Both the position numbers and the translations under genes were made by a program. Positions 26,668-35,874 of a stretch of DNA of 64,000 bases are shown piece after piece; within the stretch, counting starts at the first letter, position 1, and each line of letters opens with the position of its first letter. Under the pieces are notes generated by a model that made no database searches, had not been told where the DNA came from, and worked only from the letters and a program-made list of their open reading frames with translations. This stretch comes from Flavihumibacter sp. ZG627 (lineage in GTDB: Bacteria; Bacteroidota; Bacteroidia; Chitinophagales; Chitinophagaceae). The DNA lies in contig NZ_JPHF01000008.1 of the NCBI RefSeq assembly GCF_000814325.1, forward strand, positions 62,001 through 126,000. The letters are read 5' to 3'.

Positions 26668-26760
26668 ATGCCTTGTGGTAAAAAAAGAAAGCGTCATAAG
26701 ATTGCGACGCACAAGCGTAAAAAGAGACTGAGAAAGAATCGTCATAAGAAGAAGAAGTAA
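26668..26760 (+). CDS. Tiny AURKAIP1/COX24-type (bS22-like) ribosomal protein
   Basis: A 30-codon gene encoding an extremely basic peptide that begins MPCGKKRKRHKIATHKRKKR and ends in HKKKK; about two thirds of its residues are Lys, Arg or His. The GKKRKRHK...HKRKKRLRKNRHKKK pattern is the AURKAIP1/COX24 (DUF1713) motif, related to mitochondrial mS38 and to bS22 of actinobacterial small ribosomal subunits. It probably binds rRNA in the 30S subunit (inference from homology). The gene lies 33 bp after the TPR stop and 25 bp before a strong terminator, so it ends the HU-TPR transcript. Its shortness makes it easy to miss. Confidence 0.82.
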   Translation: MPCGKKRKRHKIATHKRKKRLRKNRHKKKK

Positions 26761-26785
26761 TATCTTCTCTTTTCATAACTTCTTT

Positions 26786-26820
26786 AAGCCGGAATATGTA
26801 AATTTATTCCGGCTTTATTT
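26786..26820 (+). terminator. Intrinsic terminator after the bS22-like gene
   Basis: A perfect 11-bp stem (AAGCCGGAATA with TATTCCGGCTT), 8-nt loop, followed by TATTT. It separates the HU group from the RNase E/G gene. Confidence 0.85.
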
Positions 26821-26949
26821 CCTTTGGCTGAATCGTTTATTTTCCGGCTTTCCTCCAGATTATTGCTAAAATCGGATACCGGTAAAGTATAGAACCACTC
26901 AGCTGTTTTCCTTTTGGTGAGATTGGACTGATGTTAAAAGATTACTCGC

Positions 26950-28500
26950 TTGAACAAGGAATTAATTATTAATTCAGCACCCCAGGGTGTTGAAATCGCT
27001 CTCCTGGAAGACAAAAAGCTGGTAGAACTGCACAACGAAAAGGCAGATGCAAGCTTTGCTGTGGGGGATCTATATTTAGGCAAGGTAAGAAAACTCATAC
27101 CTGGTTTGAATGCCGCATTTGTAGATGTGGGATTCGAAAAGGATGCTTTTTTACACTACACAGACCTCAGCCCCTACGCCAAATCACTCCTGAAGTTTAC
27201 CCAGCAATCCATAAATGACACCACTCCGGGTGGATTCGACTTTGGCAAATTTGATGTGGAAGCCGAAATTATCAAAACCGGCAAGATCAATGAAGTATTA
27301 GGGGGTAAACCAAATGTACTTGTGCAGATCCTTAAGGAACCTATTGCCGCAAAAGGTCCCCGACTCAGTTGCGAAGTATCCTTGCCGGGCCGCTTTGTTG
27401 TGATCACTCCTTTTAATGATGTTGTAGCAGTATCACGAAAGATTCACTCATCGGATGAGCGTAAACGTTTGCAAAAGATCATTGAAGCCATTAAACCTAA
27501 GAACTTTGGTGTAATTGTACGTACGGCCGCTGAGGGAAAGAATACCGCTGAACTTCATGAAGATCTGCTTGCACTTGTTGAAACCTGGAAGACCATCCAG
27601 CAAAACCTTAAAGGAGCTGTTGCGCCTGCAAAAATATTAAGTGAGCAGACCAAGACTACGAGCATGCTTCGTGATCTGCTTAACGAAGATTTTAACCGCA
27701 TCGTTGTTAATGACAGGAATATCTTTAATGATACCAAAACATATATTCAACGTATAGCACCCGATAAGGCTGATATCGTTTCCTTCTACCATAATGGCTC
27801 ACCAATTTTCGACCAGTTTGGAGTTACCAAACAGGTTAAAGCAGCATTTGGGAAAACAGTGAACATGCCCAGTGGAGCCTATCTCATCATTGAGCATACC
27901 GAGGCACTGCATGTAATAGATATAAATAGTGGCTATAAGAGCGTAAGCAATAACCAGGAACAGAATGCGCTGGAAACAAACCTTGAGGCGGCAGAAGAAA
28001 TTGCCAGACAGCTCAGGCTACGCGATCTTGGTGGAATTATCGTAGCAGATTTCATTGATATGAAGCTTCCTGAAAATAAGAAGCGGCTGCTTGATGCTAT
28101 GGAGGCGTTCATGAAACCCGACAGGGCGAAACATGCCGTTTTACCGATCTCGAAATTCGGTCTTATGCAGATCACCCGGCAAAGGATGAAGCCGGAGTTG
28201 AATATCAATACTCAGGAGGTATGTCCGAGTTGCAGCGGCACAGGTAAGATCTCTTCATCACTAGTACTGGAAGATGAAATAGAAAAGAACCTGAACTACC
28301 TCATCACGCATAAGCACCGTAATCTTACTGTTGTTGTACATCCCATAATGCACGCCTACCTCACGAAGGGATGGATCTTCAGTAAGCTTTGGAAATGGAA
28401 GCGCCATTTCAAACAACAGATCAAACTCGTTGCCAATACCAATTATCACCTTACCGAGTTTCATTTCTTTGACTCACATGAAGAGGAAATCAAGCTCTGA
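26950..28500 (+). CDS. rng: Ribonuclease E/G family endoribonuclease
   Basis: A 516-residue endonuclease for mRNA decay and rRNA processing. The S1 domain lies at about 37-125 (GDLYLGKVRKLIPGLNAAFVDVGFEKDAFLHYTDL). The catalytic Asp pair is in HVIDINSG (near 324) and VADFIDMK (near 366); a Zn-link CPSCSGTGK is near 425. Without the long disordered C-terminal half of E. coli RNase E it corresponds to the RNase G form. The only start in frame is TTG at 26950: the nearest in-frame stop upstream is at 26935-26937 and no ATG or GTG lies between. It ends at a strong bidirectional terminator. Confidence 0.93.
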   Translation: MNKELIINSAPQGVEIALLEDKKLVELHNEKADASFAVGDLYLGKVRKLIPGLNAAFVDVGFEKDAFLHYTDLSPYAKSLLKFTQQSINDTTPGGFDFGKFDVEAEIIKTGKINEVLGGKPNVLVQILKEPIAAKGPRLSCEVSLPGRFVVITPFNDVVAVSRKIHSSDERKRLQKIIEAIKPKNFGVIVRTAAEGKNTAELHEDLLALVETWKTIQQNLKGAVAPAKILSEQTKTTSMLRDLLNEDFNRIVVNDRNIFNDTKTYIQRIAPDKADIVSFYHNGSPIFDQFGVTKQVKAAFGKTVNMPSGAYLIIEHTEALHVIDINSGYKSVSNNQEQNALETNLEAAEEIARQLRLRDLGGIIVADFIDMKLPENKKRLLDAMEAFMKPDRAKHAVLPISKFGLMQITRQRMKPELNINTQEVCPSCSGTGKISSSLVLEDEIEKNLNYLITHKHRNLTVVVHPIMHAYLTKGWIFSKLWKWKRHFKQQIKLVANTNYHLTEFHFFDSHEEEIKL

Positions 28501-28505
28501 TAATT

Positions 28506-28544
28506 CATAAAAGAAAGGCTGCCAGTGGCAGCCTTTCTTTTATG
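28506..28544. terminator. Bidirectional terminator between RNase E/G and SusD
   Basis: A perfect 18-bp stem with a 3-nt AGT loop; core AAGGCTGCC with GGCAGCCTT. The A-rich and T-rich flanks lie inside the stem, so the structure works in both directions. It ends the rng transcript (plus) and the SusC/SusD transcript (minus). Confidence 0.9.
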
Positions 28545-28558
28545 AAATCCTTTCTAAG

Positions 28559-29935
28559 TTATAGGTATGCTTCATTTTGAACCAGGTTCTCGTTCACATC
28601 CATTTCCCTTTGAGGAATTGGCAATATCAGTAATGGTGAGTCCCATGGTGTACCAGACCAGGCAGATCTGGTTCTTTTAGCATCATGGAGACCCTGACCT
28701 TCAAAAGCAAGTTCAAGGTATCTTTCTTTAAGGATTATTGCGAGTGTTACTGCACCTAAAGGTGAAAGACCAGCGCGCTCGCGAATGGTATTTACATCCT
28801 TAAGAGGTGTTGCACCCACTTCAGTTCCTTCGCGGAAGTTGGCTTCTGCTCTTGTAAGGTACATTTCACCAAGCCTTACAACCAACACATTGCCTAAACG
28901 ATCGAGGTGCTTCCTTGTATAAAGATTATTACCAACCGGCTGGAAGAATTCACCCCTTTTATCGCCTTCTTCATATTTATCAAGGTGAGCAGGGAGAATT
29001 TTTATATCGCCCCTTCCTGCAGAACCGGGAACAGCTGAAGTATTGATACCAAAGAAGGTATTCATGTTATTTACACCATCCTGCTGTGTAACTGTCATTG
29101 AGAAAATATATTCCCCAGGATTTGCGCCACCATTATTGATAAAAGTAAACCAGAGGTCTTCAATACTCTCTTCAAGGTCGTATACACCACTTTCAATAAC
29201 CCTGTTGGCGGCATCCCTTGCGGTTGGGTAATCACCCTGCATTAAGGCCACCCTTGAAAGCATCGCAGCAGCTGCACCCTTTGCAGCAAAAATTCCATTG
29301 GTTTCAGGAAGCAAGTTTTCAGCAGTGGTCAGATCATCAATTATCTGGGTATACACTGCGGCCACACTGCTCCTTGAAAGATAGCTTTCAGGCGTGATGG
29401 CAGTTGTTGGAGTTAAAACCAACGGAACTCCAGGATTGGTACCATTATCCCCATTTCCCCATGTTTTGGCATAAAGCTTAACCAGCTCGAAGTATAAAGA
29501 ACCCCTGATAAATCGGGCCTCTCCTTCTATACGGTCACGCTCTTCCTGGGAGGAGGTTACCTTATCAAGGGCTGACAAAACATTGTTCACCCGGTTGATA
29601 GTATTGTAAGCACCAGCCCATGTGGTTGTGGCATAAAGGTTTGGGGCAGTGATTTCGAGCTTATGTATATCAGCCAACCCAGCAAAGGTGCCCGTAAAGC
29701 GAATGTCTTCGGTATTCCCGATCAATGTACTGATAGTATTTATATCACCACCATACTGGGTAGTTGACTGCAAACCATCATAAGCACCGATCAGGGTAAC
29801 TTTTACATCCCCTTCTGTTAAGAGTGCATTCTCCTGAGAGATACTCTGGTTGGGATCAATATCCAGCTTTTTTTCACAAGCAGTAAATGCTGAAACTGCT
29901 AAAAAAATATAAATAAGTCTCCGCATAAAATTCAA
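28559..29935 (-). CDS. RagB/SusD-family nutrient uptake outer-membrane lipoprotein
   Basis: A 458-residue SusD-type surface lipoprotein that acts as a lid on the SusC channel next to it. The lipobox is FTAC (Cys20), followed by EKKLDIDPNQSIS. SusD features are the TPR-like helices (FIRGSLYFELVKLYAKTWG, AAMLSRVALMQGDYPTARDAANRVIESGVYDL) and the C-terminal block (RLGEMYLTRAEANFREG, ERYLELAFEGQGLHDAKRT, LLILPIPQREMDVNENLVQNEAY). It follows the SusC gene by 28 bp on the same strand. No polysaccharide-degrading enzyme is adjacent, so the substrate cannot be predicted. Confidence 0.93.
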   Translation of the reverse strand: MNFMRRLIYIFLAVSAFTACEKKLDIDPNQSISQENALLTEGDVKVTLIGAYDGLQSTTQYGGDINTISTLIGNTEDIRFTGTFAGLADIHKLEITAPNLYATTTWAGAYNTINRVNNVLSALDKVTSSQEERDRIEGEARFIRGSLYFELVKLYAKTWGNGDNGTNPGVPLVLTPTTAITPESYLSRSSVAAVYTQIIDDLTTAENLLPETNGIFAAKGAAAAMLSRVALMQGDYPTARDAANRVIESGVYDLEESIEDLWFTFINNGGANPGEYIFSMTVTQQDGVNNMNTFFGINTSAVPGSAGRGDIKILPAHLDKYEEGDKRGEFFQPVGNNLYTRKHLDRLGNVLVVRLGEMYLTRAEANFREGTEVGATPLKDVNTIRERAGLSPLGAVTLAIILKERYLELAFEGQGLHDAKRTRSAWSGTPWDSPLLILPIPQREMDVNENLVQNEAYL

Positions 29936-29963
29936 TTATTAAGTTAATAATGGGCCTATTAAA

Positions 29964-32900
29964 TTAAAGCCCAACGTTAATACCAAAGAGTATAGTCTTC
30001 GGCTGTGGCGGCGTATAGAAATCGTTTCCTTTCGCAATATTTGAGTCGAAATCATCTGAGTTCACTTCAGGATCCCAATAAGGATACTTAGTGAAAGTCA
30101 GCAGGTTTTGTCCACTTGCATATACTCTCAAGCGTTCGATCTTAAGTTTCTTAGTAATTGCAGAAGGAAGGTTATAACCAAGTGTGATATTCCTGAGCCT
30201 CATGAATGAACCATCAACAATATAACGGCTGCTTATCTGCGCACCATTGTTGTAGAACAATCTTGCTTGTGGAATATCAGTTACCTGACCTGGAGTGGTC
30301 CAGGCACCTAACTGATCCTTAGTCTGGTTATCTTCAAAACGGAAACTCGCTGAAGAATAACGACCCATACCATAAATATTAACCTCATTACCTGTAACAC
30401 CATTAAAGAAAACTGTAAGATCAAGCCCCTTGTATGAGAAGTTATTGGTAAAACCAAAGATCATATTTGGGTTAGGGTCACCTGAAACGATCCGCTGCGC
30501 CTGGCCATATCCTCTTGAGTTAACAGTTGTCTTATCCAGCTGACCATTATTATCAGTATTAAGATAGAAAAGCGCATCTCCGTTATCTGGATCAACGCCT
30601 GCATATTCTACGGTATAAAAAACACCTACAGGCTGCCCTTCCATAACCCTGTTCATGCTACCTACTCCGCCTTCAATCACCTGCCCGTTGATATCTACAA
30701 CTTTCCCTTTGTTAAAGGCAAGGTTGATATTAGTAGACCACTTGAATTCACCGATCAGGTTCTGGGTATTAAGTACAAATTCCCATCCTTTGTTTTCCAG
30801 CTTACCTACGTTCTTCACCTGGGAGTTAAATCCGCTGGTGGCAGGAACGTTTACATTCAGGAGAAGGCCAGATGTTTTCTTAACATAGTAATCAACTTCA
30901 CCACTGATCCTGTTATTGATCAAACCAAAATCAATACCAAGGTCAAGCTGATCGGTAGTTTCCCATTTCAGGTCGGGATTGGCGATCTGTGAAGGACGCT
31001 GACCGGCTGAACCTGCATATCCAGCATCACCAGTAAATAAACCCAACTGTGGGAAGTTGCCGATCTCAGCATTACCTACTGATCCATAACTACCCCTTAT
31101 CTTCAGGAATGATATCAGGTCAATATCTGACATGAATTTCTCATTAGAGAGGATCCATCCCGCAGAAACAGCTGGGAAATAACCATTCCTGGAGTTACGT
31201 CCGAAACGGGAAGAAGCATCCCTCCTGATACTTAAAGAAAGGAGGTATTTATCATCATACTTATAGTTAGCACGGGCAAAATAAGAAAGAAATGCGTACT
31301 CTGTTTCAGAAGTACTACCATCCGATTTTGTGGCGGCACTTGCGATCTTCTGGTAAGAATTAGAAGGGAAATCCTGACCTTCAGTGAAGCCATACTTAGA
31401 AAGTGATTTCTGAAATTGCATACCCAGAGTCGCATCGAGATTGCTCTTTCCGAACTCTTTTGTATAAGTGAAATAATTGTTCGTATTATAATTGAACACC
31501 ATTGCTGTTGTATACTCACCCAAACCATTAACCGCAGTACTTACATTTCGCACAGTTTGGGTCTGGTAGTAGGATTCTTCATCCTGGGCAAGAAGGTCCA
31601 GACCGAATTCAGTCTTGAAACTTAATCCCGGCAAAATGGAAGCAGAAGCATATGCATTGCTGAAATTCCTATAACCTTCCTGAATGAAATCCGCATATTC
31701 AACCTGTATCAATGGGTTATAATAAAGCGGGATATTTACATCTCCGGGAGGCGTACCAGCCATAAGTCCTGTATTCGGATCAATGAATGGAGTGATATTA
31801 GGAAGGGCAGATGCCTGTAATGGGTTTGAGAAGGCGTTATCACCTGGCAACCTATGTGTGGTTGTACGGGCAAGGCTGCTTGTAAATCCAACATTAAGCC
31901 AGTTATTTGCCTTATGATCAACAGTCAACCTTCCTGACAACCTACGCAGATCATTTCCAACGATGGTACCAATCTGGTCGAGGTATTGAAGTGAGGCGAA
32001 GAATTTGGTCTTATCAGTACCACCACTTAGCTGAACATCAGCCTGGTTGAACCCACCTCTCTGGAAAGCCTTATCCTGCCAGTCATAATTTGCAGTGGAA
32101 GTCTCACTCCACTCTCCAAAGCTGAAATAATCAAGGAAACCCCTTGCGTAAGTGGTATAGCTATCCGGATCATTAGGATCCAGACTTTCCTGCTCATCAG
32201 AATAGGCTGCAGCGCGGAAGAAGAGATCTGCATACTCCTTGGCATTCAGGAATCCAACCCTGTTGGTTGCCTCTGAAAATCCAGTCTGGAAGTTTACAGA
32301 GATATTGGTCTTACCAGTCTTACCTCTTTTGGTTGTTATCAGAACTACACCATTAGCTGCCCTTGATCCGTAGATGGCACCAGCTGCTGCATCTTTCAAT
32401 ACTTCTACTGATTCGATATCATTGGGGTTAAGATCAACTAGGGGGTTCATCGCTCCACCATATGTACTTTGATCATCAGTAGTGATTGGCACACCATCCA
32501 GAACGTAAAGGGGCTGGCTACTGGCACTAATTGAAGAGTTACCCCTTACCCTAACTGTTACCGCCTGTCCCAATTTACCCGACTGGCTGTTAACATACAC
32601 CCCGGCTGCTCTACCCTGGAGGGCAGCATCAACACTCGGAAGGGGTACATTTTCCAAATCCTTGGCCTTGATTCGGGCAATATTTCCAGTCAGGTCTTTT
32701 TTGATCTGGGAGCCATATCCCGTTACAATTACCTCTGACAGGTTCCCTTCGGAAACATTCAATTGAACATTCATGATATCTGATATGGCCATCTCAAACA
32801 GACCATATCCAATGGATGTGAAAACCAGGGTTGTTGCATTCTGGGGTACCTGCAAACTGAAACTACCGTCTGCATCAGTCGCCGTTACAACATTGGTTCC

Positions 32901-33056
32901 TTTCACTGTTACCGACGCACCAGGGATCGGTAAACCAGTCTTCTGATCAGATACTTTTCCGGATATCTGCCGGGTTTGGGCCTGCACCGAAAGTGCAGTG
33001 AGGAGCAGCAAGCTCCACATCAAGCCAGTTAGTTTTTTGATTGCAGCCATATACAT
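29964..33056 (-). CDS. SusC/RagA-family TonB-linked outer-membrane protein
   Basis: A 1030-residue TonB-dependent transporter that pairs with the following SusD protein. After a signal peptide (ending SVQAQ, about residue 27) comes a carboxypeptidase-regulatory-like domain (SGKVSDQKTGLPIPGASVTVKGTN, to about 110), then the plug with LSEVIVTGYGSQIKKDLTG and VRVRGNSSISASSQPLYVLDGVPI, the SusC signature, and GSRAANGVVLITTKRGK. The barrel extends to the aromatic-ended C-terminus. ATG 33056 (MYMAAIKK) or the Met two codons later could be the start. A TAnnTTTG box lies 15 bp upstream. No ECF sigma or anti-sigma gene is adjacent. Confidence 0.95.
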   Translation of the reverse strand: MYMAAIKKLTGLMWSLLLLTALSVQAQTRQISGKVSDQKTGLPIPGASVTVKGTNVVTATDADGSFSLQVPQNATTLVFTSIGYGLFEMAISDIMNVQLNVSEGNLSEVIVTGYGSQIKKDLTGNIARIKAKDLENVPLPSVDAALQGRAAGVYVNSQSGKLGQAVTVRVRGNSSISASSQPLYVLDGVPITTDDQSTYGGAMNPLVDLNPNDIESVEVLKDAAAGAIYGSRAANGVVLITTKRGKTGKTNISVNFQTGFSEATNRVGFLNAKEYADLFFRAAAYSDEQESLDPNDPDSYTTYARGFLDYFSFGEWSETSTANYDWQDKAFQRGGFNQADVQLSGGTDKTKFFASLQYLDQIGTIVGNDLRRLSGRLTVDHKANNWLNVGFTSSLARTTTHRLPGDNAFSNPLQASALPNITPFIDPNTGLMAGTPPGDVNIPLYYNPLIQVEYADFIQEGYRNFSNAYASASILPGLSFKTEFGLDLLAQDEESYYQTQTVRNVSTAVNGLGEYTTAMVFNYNTNNYFTYTKEFGKSNLDATLGMQFQKSLSKYGFTEGQDFPSNSYQKIASAATKSDGSTSETEYAFLSYFARANYKYDDKYLLSLSIRRDASSRFGRNSRNGYFPAVSAGWILSNEKFMSDIDLISFLKIRGSYGSVGNAEIGNFPQLGLFTGDAGYAGSAGQRPSQIANPDLKWETTDQLDLGIDFGLINNRISGEVDYYVKKTSGLLLNVNVPATSGFNSQVKNVGKLENKGWEFVLNTQNLIGEFKWSTNINLAFNKGKVVDINGQVIEGGVGSMNRVMEGQPVGVFYTVEYAGVDPDNGDALFYLNTDNNGQLDKTTVNSRGYGQAQRIVSGDPNPNMIFGFTNNFSYKGLDLTVFFNGVTGNEVNIYGMGRYSSASFRFEDNQTKDQLGAWTTPGQVTDIPQARLFYNNGAQISSRYIVDGSFMRLRNITLGYNLPSAITKKLKIERLRVYASGQNLLTFTKYPYWDPEVNSDDFDSNIAKGNDFYTPPQPKTILFGINVGL

Positions 33057-33070
33057 CTGTTAATTTGTGC

Positions 33071-33078
33071 CAAAGATA
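33071..33078 (-). promoter_or_regulatory. Bacteroidota -7 box (TATCTTTG) for the second SusC
   Basis: Exact TAnnTTTG match on the minus strand, 14 bp before the ATG, implying a very short leader. No TTTG is visible at -33. Confidence 0.5.
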
Positions 33079-33233
33079 TTGGCGGTTAAAGGTTGGTTAA
33101 TTTTCTTTCCATGGTATATTTTTAATTTTAAATAGTATATCCTATATTATTTTTGAGTTTAACCCTTCTGGATATGTTAAAAATTAGCCACCTATAGAAA
33201 TTAGACAGCAATAAAGTCAGGAATGCTGTTCTA

Positions 33234-33269
33234 CAAAAAAATAAACCCCGGTAAGACTACCAGGGTTTT
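33234..33269 (-). terminator. Intrinsic terminator after the SusCD-lipoprotein operon
   Basis: On the minus strand a stem with one mismatch (AAACCC-x-GGTA with TACC-x-GGGTTT), a 4-nt loop and a T-rich tail. It separates the two SusC/SusD loci, so they are transcribed separately. Confidence 0.75.
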
Positions 33270-33295
33270 AGATGTACATGAGAAAAAAAAGAGGG

Positions 33296-34168
33296 TTATT
33301 GCTTTTGGAATTCAATCGGATAAGTACCATAATCTGAAGATCCCAGCAAGTGTGTAATTCGCAATGTGATTTTTCCGGCGCAAGAGAATACAAGACCGCT
33401 ACCTTGCGCGGCGAAATTTTCATATCCGGATCCATAGCTTCCATAGACCTGCTTTTCGACTGTTGCAGCACCTGTTGCCGGATCTATCTTTATGGTCACC
33501 GGTTCTTTACCAGGAGCAGAAGCAGCTGGGAAGAGATAAGTCATTGTTAATGTATTGTTTGTTGCAGTTGCTGTAACCGTTGATCCTACTGCACCATCCC
33601 AATCATCCCTTGTGACCTTGTAAGTTCCTTCCGCATCAGCAGCAACAAACGGGCAGATAACATTTGCACTCCACCTTAGTGCCATATTGTAGTTGGGGCT
33701 ACCTTCCATATCACCATTGATATTATACATACCAAATGCACGACCATCCTTACTGATCACTTCATTGAACAGCGGATAAGAATTGCCTGGTGCAAGATCT
33801 GTAGCAGGTATTCCCAATGCTTGTGCAATCGCCTTTGCAGAAACTACCAATGTTGCGGTTCCATCAGTACCTATCGGGAATTCTGCAACTGATTTCCAGG
33901 TTGATTTGTCGATGGAATTATTTGTGCTCACATAAACGTTAACCTTCTCAACCCCGGCAGTTCCATATTCCTTGACCTTGATGCTCACAGTTGTATTTTC
34001 CAGGTCACTGTAGTTGAGATAAGTGTTGATCGTTTCTTCCAGGGTCACATAGGATCCCTGGCCCAGGTTATCGATGAGTGGCCCGTTGGCATCCACTTTT
34101 TCACAGGAGCTGAATGCGGCCACCATACCCAGGAGCAAAAAGAGTATGGTTGATTTTAATATTTTCAT
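33296..34168 (-). CDS. Lipoprotein of unknown function in a SusCD operon
   Basis: A 290-residue lipoprotein with a signal peptide and lipobox (AAFSSC, Cys22). The rest is predicted mostly beta: LENTTVSIKVKEYGTAGVEKVNVYVSTNN near 57-85, then GTYKVTRDDWDGAVGSTVTAT near 190. I do not recognise the family beyond similarity to lipoproteins that follow SusD genes. It is the third gene of the upstream SusC/SusD operon, 18 bp after SusD, and a terminator follows. Surface-exposed lipoproteins in this position often bind the transported substrate; here that is inference only. No enzymatic motif is seen. Confidence 0.85.
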   Translation of the reverse strand: MKILKSTILFLLLGMVAAFSSCEKVDANGPLIDNLGQGSYVTLEETINTYLNYSDLENTTVSIKVKEYGTAGVEKVNVYVSTNNSIDKSTWKSVAEFPIGTDGTATLVVSAKAIAQALGIPATDLAPGNSYPLFNEVISKDGRAFGMYNINGDMEGSPNYNMALRWSANVICPFVAADAEGTYKVTRDDWDGAVGSTVTATATNNTLTMTYLFPAASAPGKEPVTIKIDPATGAATVEKQVYGSYGSGYENFAAQGSGLVFSCAGKITLRITHLLGSSDYGTYPIEFQKQ

Positions 34169-34186
34169 ACTGATTCGTTTGAGTGA

Positions 34187-35854
34187 TTATTTAAGTTCAC
34201 CGGCATAGGTATCCCAGAATACTTTCGAATCCAATCCCGGTTTCTGATCTGCATTCTGGTTCAGGTTAACAAAATCTGCAGGATACCAGAATGAGCTCAT
34301 GAATTTTCCAGGTGTCGCCTGCAAAGTTGGCTGAATATTCGAAGGCATACCAGTTCTGCGGTAAGTGTTATAAACTTCCAGTCCATTACCCCATGCTGCC
34401 AGATAATATTCTTTTAACACAACTTCCAGTTTATCCTTAGTAGTACCAGCCGCGTCATATAACTCAAGAACTTTATTTACATAATTATTAATAGCAGCTG
34501 CGGTGGGAACAAAATCAGCAGGAACTGAATAACCAACAGTAGCCGGATATGCAATCACCGTGGCAATTGATTTGCGGATTCCTGATTCCAGTAATACTCG
34601 GGGATCACCCGTTGTTCCAAGAGTTAGTGCTGATTCTGCAAGCACGAAATCAGTGAATGATGACATCCACATTGGAGCTATTCCGGCACCTTGGGCACCC
34701 ATGTTAATTGTAACTCTGCTGTTCTGGCTGGCATCAAATTGTCCGCCAGCAGGATATATACCCCATGCTGTTCGGAATGTACCATCAGGCGGAATACCAC
34801 TATTATCCCCATGATCCCTTCCCCAGAAACCAGCTGAAAGCCAGCAATAAGGCTGGTCGGTGGATACATAATGTGCAGGTGGATTTATACCAGCACAAGG
34901 CAGATTATCTTCATTAATTCCTCCCAGATTCACCTTCTGACGATAAAAATAATAACGGGTGCGGGGATCGCTGAATGTACCTAGACCTTTTTCCTGCGTC
35001 ATTGCCCACATGAAATAGGTTCCAATATAATCACCTGCCCCGGTTGCTGTATAATAGGTGTTATACTTGGGATGCCGACTATTTGGAGCATCCTGCTTGG
35101 TGCCATACTTGAAAGAAAAATCTTCTGCAGGCATATCGATAAGATTTCCTTCCGTTATCAAAGCCTCAATTCCTGACTTAGCTTCAGTTGCATTCACCAA
35201 TCTTGATGTCAGTAATAACCTCAGCTTAATTGTTTTGGCCGCAGTTACCCAACGTGCACGGTTACCTCCATAGAAAAGGTCGTTGGTTGGATTCGGAGTA
35301 GCAGTAACTGCTCTCTGTGTCAGATCAGCAATTGCTTCATCCAGAAGAACCAAAGCAGCAGCATATACAGAGGCGCCACCATCAATACTTGGATTAGTAT
35401 TATCAATACCCAGGTTTGCTTCCGAATAAGGAATATCTCCAAATACATCCACCAAAGTTGCAATGGTATAAGCTTTCAGGATTTTCCCAATGCCCACATG
35501 AACAAAACGGTTCTGGCTTTCGGCCAGTGGGATCATGTTGTTTACATTCTGCAATACGCTGGTGTATGCTGTACTCCATATGCCATTGAAATCTTCGGGA
35601 CTATAACCATTCTGGTAGATAGGACCGTAAAAAATCTCGTGCCTTGTAAGCTTACCCCCAACTGTAGCCGCAGTATTGAAAACGGATTGAACGCCCAGCT
35701 CAACGCGATTAAGGAAAAGATCAACGTTTGCTGCATCCGGCGTGGGGTTATTTGGATTATCCAGTAATCCGTCGAATTTATCCCCGACCTTGCTACACCC
35801 CCCTCCAAGTGTGGTCAGAAGTACGATCGGTATAATTATCTTTTTAAAATTCAT
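34187..35854 (-). CDS. SusD/RagB-like lipoprotein (SusD-like_2 type)
   Basis: A 555-residue SusD-type lipoprotein. The lipobox is GGGC (Cys20). It begins SKVGDKFDGLLDNPNNPTPD, and has the TPR-like helices (GKILKAYTIATLVDVFGDIPYSEA; AAKTIKLRLLLTSRLVNATEAKSGIEALI) and the C-terminal LEVVLKEYYLAAWGNGLEVYNTYRRTGMPSNIQP segment typical of the SusD-like_2 subgroup. It is longer than the second SusD of the window and from a different subgroup. It follows its SusC by 20 bp and precedes the lipoprotein by 18 bp. Confidence 0.9.
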   Translation of the reverse strand: MNFKKIIIPIVLLTTLGGGCSKVGDKFDGLLDNPNNPTPDAANVDLFLNRVELGVQSVFNTAATVGGKLTRHEIFYGPIYQNGYSPEDFNGIWSTAYTSVLQNVNNMIPLAESQNRFVHVGIGKILKAYTIATLVDVFGDIPYSEANLGIDNTNPSIDGGASVYAAALVLLDEAIADLTQRAVTATPNPTNDLFYGGNRARWVTAAKTIKLRLLLTSRLVNATEAKSGIEALITEGNLIDMPAEDFSFKYGTKQDAPNSRHPKYNTYYTATGAGDYIGTYFMWAMTQEKGLGTFSDPRTRYYFYRQKVNLGGINEDNLPCAGINPPAHYVSTDQPYCWLSAGFWGRDHGDNSGIPPDGTFRTAWGIYPAGGQFDASQNSRVTINMGAQGAGIAPMWMSSFTDFVLAESALTLGTTGDPRVLLESGIRKSIATVIAYPATVGYSVPADFVPTAAAINNYVNKVLELYDAAGTTKDKLEVVLKEYYLAAWGNGLEVYNTYRRTGMPSNIQPTLQATPGKFMSSFWYPADFVNLNQNADQKPGLDSKVFWDTYAGELK

Positions 35855-35874
35855 CTTGATTCAGTTTGTGTTAA

